Shown here: piece by piece, positions 5,673-11,127 of the stretch
How the letters are laid out: every line of letters begins with the position of its first letter
Position numbering within the stretch: the stretch's first letter is position 1
Source: an uncultured Clostridia bacterium
Lineage (GTDB): Bacteria; Bacillota; Clostridia; Christensenellales; Borkfalkiaceae
Assembly (NCBI GenBank): GCA_958419945.1
Contig: CATZIC010000063.1
Location: forward strand, 1 to 11,127
Length of the DNA: 11,127 nucleotides
Reading direction: 5' to 3'
Translations under genes and position numbers: made by a program
Notes under the pieces: generated by a model
What the model was told of the DNA's origin: nothing
What the model saw: the letters and a program-made list of their open reading frames with translations, nothing else
Databases searched by the model: none

Positions 5673-5706
5673 GCGGGACACACGAGGAAGTAATAGAGGT
5701 ATTACT

Positions 5707-8394
5707 ATGTTAACTTTAAAAAATATCGTAAAAGTTTACGGAGAAGGCGAAACCGAAGTACGTGCCCTTAAAGGCGTAAGCCTTAATTTTCGTGAAAGCG
5801 AATTCGTTTCTATTTTAGGTCCTTCCGGTTGCGGAAAAACCACTATGCTGAATATCGTAGGCGGGCTTGACCGCTATACCGAAGGCGACCTTGTGATAAA
5901 CGGAAAATCCACAAAAGATTTTACCGACAGAGATTGGGATAACTATCGCAACCATTCGGTAGGCTTTATTTTCCAAAGTTACAACCTTATTCCGCATCAG
6001 AACGTTATAAAAAACGTGGAACTTGCCCTAACGCTATCCGGCGTCGGGAGAGAGGAACGCTATAAACGCGCTCTTACCGCGCTTGAGCAGGTCGGGCTTA
6101 AAGATCAGGCGAAAAAGATGCCCAACCAGCTGTCCGGCGGACAGATGCAAAGGGTTGCGATTGCCCGTGCCATCGTGAACAATCCCGACATTATCCTTGC
6201 CGACGAGCCGACGGGTGCGTTAGACTCGGAAACAAGCGTTCAGGTAATGGAAATTTTGAAGGAACTTTCAAAAACCAGGCTTGTGGTTATGGTAACCCAC
6301 AACGGAGATCTTGCCGAGCAGTACTCTACGAGGATTATAAACCTTTTCGACGGGCTTGTGACGAGCGATACTCTTCCTTGCGCGGAAGAAGAACTTAACG
6401 CCGACGAAAACGAAGCGGCCACAAAAAACACAGAAACAACTAAGAAGAATGGCTCTAAAAAGGCCTCTATGAGCCCGTTAACGGCATTTTCTTTAAGTCT
6501 TAACAACTTGTTCACGAAGAAAGGAAGAACCATTTTAACCTCGCTTGCGGGCTCCGTAGGCATTATAGGAATAGCGCTTATTCTTTCCCTTTCGGCGGGA
6601 TTCAACGCCTACGTACAAAATATACAGCGTGATACTTTGGCGAACTACCCCGTAACAATTTCTTCGGCCAATATAAACACGTTGGGCGCCGCCGCCTTTA
6701 TGGGAAGTTTTATGGGGGCGGAAGACCGCGACGGCGACGAATACCCTACGGACAATAAAGTTACGTCGCACAACGTTATAGCGGATATGGTTACCAACGT
6801 TGCCGGAATGTACGAAAGCAACGACCTTACCAAGTTTTCCGCGTATCTTAAAGATTACACCGAGAAAAACGATTGCAGCGATATAATAAGCGCAATCACC
6901 TATTCATACGACTACAAACTCGAACTGTATCAGAACGAAGTGGGCGAGGACGGAACGCACAGACGGTTATATCCGCTTACTGTGCCCAAAATGGAAGATG
7001 TTATGGAAGCCCCTGCCGATCAGCCTCTCAACAGTGACCAGCAAGCCCAACTTAAGCAGTACTACGATATGTACGTACAGATGCTTACCGCCCAATCCAC
7101 TTTTGCGGAAATGATCGATAACGAAAAGCTTATCCGTGAGCAGTACGAAGTCTTAGAGGGCAAACTTGCCACCGAAAAGGACGAAGCGGTGCTCGTCGTT
7201 GACAGTTACAATCAAATAAGTGACCTTGCCTTATACACTATGTCGCTTATGAACGACGACGATATACGTTGGGTATTCTACAAGATGATAGCAACTCTGC
7301 TCGGAAACCAACCTACCGACGAGGAAATCGAGGCAGCTTTGGGTTGCAAAAGAAGCGATATCTACTATAACGGTTTGGATATTTCCGAACTTTTGGGACT
7401 TACCTATAAAGTTTCGGTGCTTCCCGACAAGTACAAACTTGCAACCGGCGAAGACGGCAATCCTTTGACTTACACCTCAAGTTACGGTGAAGATAAAGGA
7501 AAAGTCGGAAACTTCTGGACGAAGAAAACAAACGAAGAATATAACCAATATCTTACAAACGAAGCACAAGAAGTCAAAATCGTCGGCGTCGTGCGCCTTA
7601 AAAAGGGTGTTTCGGCAGGCTGTCTTACGGGAACGGTATGTTATTCGCCAAAGCTTTCGGAAAGCGTTAAATCCAAAATTTTGGCTTCACAAATAGTAAC
7701 CGACCACCTTGAAAAGATACAACTTTCAAGCGATCTATATTTTAACGTCTTAGGTACTCCCTCTAACCCCGGAATATCCGTAAGCGAATATGATTCTGTG
7801 GGTAAAAAGATAGGATATTTTAACAACGACAAACCCCTTACAATTCAGATTTATCCGACCTCTTTCGAGGCGAAAAACGACGTAATTAAAATTATCGACG
7901 ACTACAACGCACAGGCCGCTGAAAAGGACCGTATCAAATACACCGACTATATGGGGCTTATGATGGAATCGATTACCACCATAATAAACGCAGTAACCTA
8001 CGTTTTGATTGCTTTCGTTTCCATATCCCTGCTCGTTTCTTCCATAATGATCGGAATTATTACCTATATTTCCGTACTTGAAAGAACCAAAGAAATCGGC
8101 GTATTACGCTCGGTCGGCGCATCGAAACGTGATATTTCAAGGGTGTTTAACGCCGAAACCTTTATTATCGGGCTTACTGCGGGCATTTTGGGCATATTGA
8201 TTACACTGCTTCTCAATATCCCCATAAACCTTATTATTTCCAGCCTGTCGGGGCTTGCGAACGTTGCTTCACTGCCCGTTGGCGGCGCATTTATACTTAT
8301 TGCGATAAGCGTACTTTTAACGGTGATTTCCGGCCTTATTCCGTCGAGATTTGCTGCAAAGCGTGATCCCGTTATCGCATTAAGAAGTGAATAA
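5707..8394 (+). CDS. One-polypeptide ABC exporter: LolD/MacB-type ATPase fused to an FtsX-type permease
   Basis: The 895-aa protein joins an ABC ATPase to a four-helix MacB/FtsX permease. The ATPase has Walker A GPSGCGKT (38-45), Q-loop FQSYNLIPH, signature LSGGQMQR (~142-149), Walker B IILADEPTGALD (~162-173) and H-loop VTHN. A charged linker (~235-265) leads to TM1 (~277-300). About 460 extracytoplasmic residues follow, with a helical, possibly coiled-coil part near 445-490. TM2-TM4 lie at ~762-785, 818-843 and 858-880, with the FtsX loop ERTKEIGVLRSVGAS between TM2 and TM3. Type VII ABC proteins of this kind use mechanotransmission to move or release lipoproteins, peptides or antimicrobials; the substrate cannot be read from the sequence. 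ATG 5707 is chosen because AGAGG lies 7 nt upstream and the ATPase begins directly after it. No two-component genes are adjacent, unlike Bce systems. Confidence 0.92.
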   Translation: MLTLKNIVKVYGEGETEVRALKGVSLNFRESEFVSILGPSGCGKTTMLNIVGGLDRYTEGDLVINGKSTKDFTDRDWDNYRNHSVGFIFQSYNLIPHQNVIKNVELALTLSGVGREERYKRALTALEQVGLKDQAKKMPNQLSGGQMQRVAIARAIVNNPDIILADEPTGALDSETSVQVMEILKELSKTRLVVMVTHNGDLAEQYSTRIINLFDGLVTSDTLPCAEEELNADENEAATKNTETTKKNGSKKASMSPLTAFSLSLNNLFTKKGRTILTSLAGSVGIIGIALILSLSAGFNAYVQNIQRDTLANYPVTISSANINTLGAAAFMGSFMGAEDRDGDEYPTDNKVTSHNVIADMVTNVAGMYESNDLTKFSAYLKDYTEKNDCSDIISAITYSYDYKLELYQNEVGEDGTHRRLYPLTVPKMEDVMEAPADQPLNSDQQAQLKQYYDMYVQMLTAQSTFAEMIDNEKLIREQYEVLEGKLATEKDEAVLVVDSYNQISDLALYTMSLMNDDDIRWVFYKMIATLLGNQPTDEEIEAALGCKRSDIYYNGLDISELLGLTYKVSVLPDKYKLATGEDGNPLTYTSSYGEDKGKVGNFWTKKTNEEYNQYLTNEAQEVKIVGVVRLKKGVSAGCLTGTVCYSPKLSESVKSKILASQIVTDHLEKIQLSSDLYFNVLGTPSNPGISVSEYDSVGKKIGYFNNDKPLTIQIYPTSFEAKNDVIKIIDDYNAQAAEKDRIKYTDYMGLMMESITTIINAVTYVLIAFVSISLLVSSIMIGIITYISVLERTKEIGVLRSVGASKRDISRVFNAETFIIGLTAGILGILITLLLNIPINLIISSLSGLANVASLPVGGAFILIAISVLLTVISGLIPSRFAAKRDPVIALRSE

Positions 8395-8424
8395 TTTAAC
8401 CTCTTTAACGGCACAAAAACTATT

Positions 8425-8450
8425 GATAACCGGCTTATACGCCGACTTTT
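8425..8450 (+). repeat. Dispersed intergenic repeat, copy B
   Basis: The copy reads GATAACCGGCTTATAC then GCCGACTTTT. The inner arms CGGC and GCCG pair with a 6-nt loop; relative to copy A both arms have changed, so pairing is extended. Outer CAAAA and TTTTG can also pair. It begins 30 nt after the ABC exporter stop and ends seven bases before the next ATG. Confidence 0.8.
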
Positions 8451-8457
8451 GGACGCT

Positions 8458-8718
8458 ATGATTAAACTTTGGGCAAAACTATATAAAAACCACAGGATTC
8501 TAAAGCACACGACGCTAAACATCCACGTAGACAAAATGGATTACTCTTTGTTTTTCGATTACGTGTCGACGCTGTGTCACGAACTTGATTCCCCTACACC
8601 TTTGATAATAAAGGACAGTATCTTTAATTTTGCAAAGTTTAATTACGTAAAATTCGTTCCGTCCGATTTCGTCGAAAGGATAGATTACGACTATTTGATG
8701 ATCGAACTCGTAAAATAA
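8458..8718 (+). CDS. Small conserved protein of unknown function (86 aa)
   Basis: The ATG at 8458 begins MIKLWAKLYKNHRILKHTT; a TTG three codons earlier is in frame but less likely. The protein is mixed alpha/beta in composition, soluble, without signal peptide or Cys motif apart from one Cys in the middle (TLCHELDSPTPLII). It resembles in outline an uncharacterised ~85-aa clostridial family: 'LW.K..K..RI' at the N-terminus, '..C.ELD...P', then 'F....F...DFVE.IDYDYL.IE' at the C-terminus. I give no function. The upstream sequence is the dispersed repeat, and only a weak GGA precedes the ATG, so translation may depend on coupling or RNA structure. It lies between the ABC exporter and the DUF378 gene on the same strand. 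Confidence 0.72.
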   Translation: MIKLWAKLYKNHRILKHTTLNIHVDKMDYSLFFDYVSTLCHELDSPTPLIIKDSIFNFAKFNYVKFVPSDFVERIDYDYLMIELVK

Positions 8719-8780
8719 AGGAATTTTGCGTCGGAATAATTACCTTTCGTTTACACAAACTGTATACGGGAGGTGGGAAT

Positions 8781-8993
8781 ATGAAGGTTACTACTATTAT
8801 CGCTTTTATACTTGTGATAATCGGTGCGCTTAATTGGCTACTCGTAGGGTTGTTTGCTTTCGACTTAGTCGCTATGATTTTCGGTAGCATGTCGATTTTT
8901 ACGAGAATAGTTTATGCCTTGGTAGGTCTTGCGTCGCTTTGGGTTATATACTTTTTGGTGATGTACAAACCTTTTAAAAGGGTTACCGAATGA
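8781..8993 (+). CDS. DUF378 family small membrane protein (70 aa)
   Basis: The 70-residue protein has two transmembrane helices (about residues 4-30 and 40-62). The motif IGALNWLLVGLFAFDLVAMIFG, followed by FTRIVYALVGLASLW, is typical of DUF378 (PF04070), a family of small bacterial membrane proteins with no known function. The start is secure: GGGAGGTGGG lies five to six bases before the ATG. A 62-nt gap separates it from the 86-aa gene. A perfect terminator stem follows 69 nt after its stop, so it is the last gene of the plus-strand group. Confidence 0.92.
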   Translation: MKVTTIIAFILVIIGALNWLLVGLFAFDLVAMIFGSMSIFTRIVYALVGLASLWVIYFLVMYKPFKRVTE

Positions 8994-9062
8994 TTTTACT
9001 AAGTTTGTAACGACGTATTTACAAGCGCCTGAACGGCAGTTTAAAAAATCAAAAATTATTAT

Positions 9063-9106
9063 AAAAAGGTCGATAGCAGGCTTATAGCCCGACTTTCGAC
9101 CTTTTT
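9063..9106. terminator. Intrinsic terminator whose loop holds repeat copy C
   Basis: AAAAAGGTCGA and TCGACCTTTTT form a perfect 11-bp stem around a 22-nt loop made of the repeat core. The A and T tracts make it usable on both strands. It terminates the DUF378 unit and may back up termination of tilS-hpt from the other side. Confidence 0.85.
9072..9097 (+). repeat. Dispersed intergenic repeat, copy C
   Basis: The copy reads GATAGCAGGCTTATAG then CCCGACTTTC, three differences from the consensus. GGCT-TAT-AGCC forms an inner hairpin within the terminator loop. Its first two and last two bases belong to the terminator stem. Confidence 0.8.
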
Positions 9107-9148
9107 GTTTACGTATTGTTTTAAATATTTGCCATAATAAAGAATAAA

Positions 9149-9174
9149 GGGTGGAAGCAAAACTGCTTCCGCCC
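9149..9174 (-). terminator. Probable terminator of the tilS-hpt unit
   Basis: GGGCGGAAGC and GCTTCCACCC (minus strand) form a 10-bp stem with one wobble and a 6-nt loop, followed by TTTATTCTTTATT. The T tract is interrupted, so termination may be partial. It lies about 110 nt after the hpt stop. Confidence 0.7.
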
Positions 9175-9195
9175 TAATCAATACTTATAAATGGC

Positions 9196-9237
9196 TGTTG
9201 TGCGTTATCTTGCCGAAGCCCCGCATACGTCACAACA
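9196..9237 (-). other. Long hairpin with a UUCG loop in the hpt 3' region
   Basis: TGTTGTG and CACAACA form the base. CGTAT and ATAACG continue the stem with single-base bulges, and GC-TTCG-GC caps it when read on the minus strand. The cUUCGg loop is a stable RNA tetraloop, which favours an RNA role on the minus strand. It lies between the repeat copy E and the terminator. Confidence 0.5.
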
Positions 9238-9251
9238 ATATAAATTACGAT

Positions 9252-9277
9252 AAAAGTGTGGCTATAGGCCCGTTATC
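9252..9277 (-). repeat. Dispersed intergenic repeat, copy E
   Basis: On the minus strand it reads GATAACGGGCCTATAG then CCACACTTTT, three differences from the consensus. It begins six bases after the hpt stop. The outer GATAA and TTATC are exact complements, and the inner GGC and GCC can pair. Confidence 0.8.
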
Positions 9278-9283
9278 CGTCGT

Positions 9284-9835
9284 TTAGGACGAGTAAACTT
9301 CCTTTTTTAAAACACCTATCACGGGAAGGTTACGGTAAAGCTGGGCGTAGTCTAAACCGTAGCCCACAACGAACTCGTCGCCGACGTCGAAACAGCAGTA
9401 ATCGGGGGCGATATCAACGATACGGCGTTCCTGTTTGTTTAAAAGGGCGCAGATTTTTACGGAAGCTGGGTTCCTCGTTTTCAGCGTGGCTTTAAGATAA
9501 TTGAGGGTGTAGCCGGTGTCCACGATATCTTCAACGATAACGATATGCCGCCCTTCAATGGAACGGTCCAAATCTTTAATCATTTTGACTTCGCCCGAAC
9601 TTTTCGTGGCGTTGCCGTAACTTGAAATAGCCATAAAATCCATTTCTGCTTTAATGGACATTGCACGCAAAAGATCGGCGTAAAACATTACGCTGCCCTT
9701 TAAAATAGCAACCATAATTGGGCGCTTGCCCTCGTAGTCTCGATCGATTTCTTTGGCGACTTCCTGAATACGTTCGGCTATTTGTTCCTTTGTAAAAAGG
9801 ACTTTTTCAAGGTCGTTATACATATTATTTTCCAT
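9284..9835 (-). CDS. hpt: Hypoxanthine (guanine) phosphoribosyltransferase
   Basis: Hpt transfers the phosphoribosyl group of PRPP to hypoxanthine or guanine in purine salvage. The 183-aa length is normal. Visible motifs are ILKGSVMFYADLLR near residue 44, the SSYGN(A)T(K)SSGEV flexible loop (71-83), the PRPP loop VIVEDIVDTGYT (99-110) with the acidic pair E102/D103, and the C-terminal DEFVVGYGLDYAQLYRNLP (153-171). The start ATG has GGAGG eight bases upstream. This site overlaps the end of tilS, whose stop lies five bases before the hpt ATG, so the two are almost certainly translated from one mRNA. tilS-hpt is a classic Bacillota pair, often followed by ftsH. Here ftsH does not follow; a structured 3' region and terminator do. 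Confidence 0.97.
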   Translation of the reverse strand: MENNMYNDLEKVLFTKEQIAERIQEVAKEIDRDYEGKRPIMVAILKGSVMFYADLLRAMSIKAEMDFMAISSYGNATKSSGEVKMIKDLDRSIEGRHIVIVEDIVDTGYTLNYLKATLKTRNPASVKICALLNKQERRIVDIAPDYCCFDVGDEFVVGYGLDYAQLYRNLPVIGVLKKEVYSS

Positions 9836-9840
9836 GGCTT

Positions 9841-11127
9841 TTACCTCCGTTTTATGGTTATTTTTGCGGGATTAGTGGTTGCCCCATCGATTTTGCACAG
9901 CGCGGAAATTTCCACCCCGACGATTACGTAAACGAGGTTTTCCGACGCCACGACGTAGGTTTCGTCCTTTTTGTCCGCAGGTATTTTCTTGTCCGTCAAA
10001 AACTTTTTAAGGCTGACTTTTCCGCCGCCGAATTTATAAAACACGTCCCCCGTACGCCGTTTTCGAAAAGTTGCGCCCGCAGGAATTTTGTCCATATCCA
10101 CGTAATTTCCGCCGTCCGGGTGATAGCCGTCACATTTTTCCACCGTTATAATATAGTCTTCGGCGTTAATGGTTCCGAACCCGAAATCGGCGTAAAAATC
10201 AAGTTTTTGTTTCTTCTTTTTAATGACGATAAAGTCGCCCTCTTTCACGCCGTAAAGGCCGTTTAAAAGGTCGCTTTTTTTACCGCTTATGTTCTTTGTA
10301 AGAGCAAAAAGTGAGGCTATATGCCCGTTATCGAAGTCTTTTTTTACTCCAAGTCCTTTAAGTGCAAGTATCGCCGCACGGGAAAAAACAGGCCACTCTA
10401 GGCAGCAAGGGATATACGCGCAGCCATCTTTAACTTCAAGACTTTTTGCCGCAATAGAATATAAATAGCGGTCATCTGACTTTGCCGACTTAGAAAGCCT
10501 TTCTATCGCGCTATCTACCGCCGTAAAACGGGATTTTATAAGCGGAAGAACTTCGTTTCTGATAAAGTTACGGGTGTACTTTGTGTCCGCGTTGGTTTCG
10601 TCCGTAACGAAGGAAAGCCCCTTTTCTTTGACGTAAGCAGTGATATCTTGTTTGCTTGCGTTAAGAAGCGGCCTTACGATTACGCCGTCGCGAGAAAGCT
10701 CGTCCATTCCGCGAAGTCCGGAAATCGTGGCGCCTCTAAACAGGTTAAAAAGCACGGTTTCAACGTTGTCGTCCCGATGATGGGCACATGCGATTTTGTC
10801 GCAAAAACCGCTTTTTACGGCGTCATAAAAGCATTCGTACCGTAGCTTTCTTGCTGCTTCTTCAAGGGTTAGTCCCTCGGCTTTAGCGCAAGCCGGCGCA
10901 TCGACGGAATAAAGTTTTAACGGCACGGAAAGGCTTTTACACAAATCTTTGCAAAAAGCGGTGTCCTTTAGCGAACTTTCGCCCCGTATACCGTGCTCGA
11001 CGTTTATAGCGACTACTTTTATAAGGCCGTCATTATAAAGTTCTTTCATAAGAGAGAGCAGACAGACGGAATCCTCCCCGCCCGACAGCGCTACGCCTAC
11101 TGTTTCCCCTTTTTTAAACAATCCCTC
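9841..11127 (-). CDS. tilS: tRNA(Ile)-lysidine synthetase (5' end outside the window)
   Basis: TilS ligates lysine to C34 of the CAU-anticodon tRNA(Ile) using ATP, changing its codon reading from AUG to AUA. The 428 visible residues contain the PP-loop SGGEDS (fragment residues 15-20), AHHRDDNVETVLFNLFRG, IVRPLL, and DETNADTKYTRNFIRNEVLP. The C-terminal TilS_C domain follows, with RKRRTGDVFY, KKFLTDKKIP and VIVGVEIS. The frame is open to the window edge (Glu-Gly precede a TTG at 11121). Known family members have about 15-25 residues before the PP-loop lysine-rich turn, so the true start is probably just outside and the TTG is not the start. The stop overlaps the hpt ribosome binding site. Confidence 0.95.
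   Translation of the reverse strand, partial: EGLFKKGETVGVALSGGEDSVCLLSLMKELYNDGLIKVVAINVEHGIRGESSLKDTAFCKDLCKSLSVPLKLYSVDAPACAKAEGLTLEEAARKLRYECFYDAVKSGFCDKIACAHHRDDNVETVLFNLFRGATISGLRGMDELSRDGVIVRPLLNASKQDITAYVKEKGLSFVTDETNADTKYTRNFIRNEVLPLIKSRFTAVDSAIERLSKSAKSDDRYLYSIAAKSLEVKDGCAYIPCCLEWPVFSRAAILALKGLGVKKDFDNGHIASLFALTKNISGKKSDLLNGLYGVKEGDFIVIKKKKQKLDFYADFGFGTINAEDYIITVEKCDGYHPDGGNYVDMDKIPAGATFRKRRTGDVFYKFGGGKVSLKKFLTDKKIPADKKDETYVVASENLVYVIVGVEISALCKIDGATTNPAKITIKRR
10307..10332 (-). repeat. Look-alike of the dispersed repeat inside tilS
   Basis: On the minus strand it reads GATAACGGGCATATAG then CCTCACTTTT, 23 of 26 positions equal to the intergenic consensus and 24 of 26 equal to copy E. 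It encodes part of DNGHIASLF, which aligns by pattern with a normal TilS helix (the H-I-x-x-L region), so no insertion is visible. Origin by chance, conversion or an old insertion is open. Confidence 0.5.

Noticed and set aside
5671..5706. GTG start adding 12 residues to the ABC exporter
   Set aside because: The extra residues are not part of the ATPase fold and AGAGG is well placed for ATG 5707.
11119..11121. TTG as the true start of tilS
   Set aside because: TilS proteins have residues before the lysine-rich turn that leads to the PP-loop, the frame is open to the window edge, and no ribosome binding site is visible.

Overview
The window looks like chromosomal DNA from a low-to-moderate GC, spore-lineage Bacillota (class Clostridia, probably an uncultivated gut-type lineage). 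The reasons are strong AAGGAGG-type ribosome binding sites, a SPOCS/LysM spore-morphogenesis protein, a DUF1540 Cys-rich miniprotein, a DUF378 protein, a fused MacB-like ABC exporter, and the tilS-hpt gene pair. Nothing suggests a phage or a plasmid, and no IS element or CRISPR array is visible.

Layout. 1-378 is the tail of a membrane-anchored (probably XRE-type) regulator. It converges on ispE through a bidirectional terminator. ispE and the upstream SPOCS-LysM gene form a minus-strand pair (462-2873). The 241 bases at 2874-3114 separate that pair from a divergent DUF1540 miniprotein (3115-3267); I see no convincing -35/-10 pair there. The region 3268-3881 has no protein gene but is the most structured part of the window. 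It holds a short minus-strand RNA unit with a near-consensus promoter and an intrinsic terminator. An almost pure A/T spacer with palindromes separates it from a second, divergent consensus promoter. That promoter starts a ~280-nt RNA whose two ends form a 26-position helix. The RNA runs without a visible terminator into a hairpin that covers the ribosome binding site of a 545-aa acidic protein (3882-5519). This protein has an N-terminal Cys cluster, three copies of a short VFGL-type motif in disordered acidic linkers, and a C-terminal HIRAN-like domain.

Downstream on the plus strand are a one-polypeptide ABC ATPase/FtsX permease (5707-8394), a small conserved protein (8458-8718) and a DUF378 membrane protein (8781-8993), closed by a terminator. 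From the right end, tilS (start outside the window) and hpt run on the minus strand and end in a structured 3' region with its own terminator.

A dispersed ~26-nt repeat, GATAAC(G)GGCTTATAG followed by a C-rich stretch and ACTTTT, occurs five times in intergenic positions (1369, 5538, 8425, 9072, 9252), mostly just after gene ends. Each copy has flanks that can pair around it, and in one copy the flanks are a perfect terminator stem. Close look-alikes sit inside tilS and, more weakly, ispE. This repeat family and the two RNA genes at 3358-3856 are the best candidates for something undescribed here.
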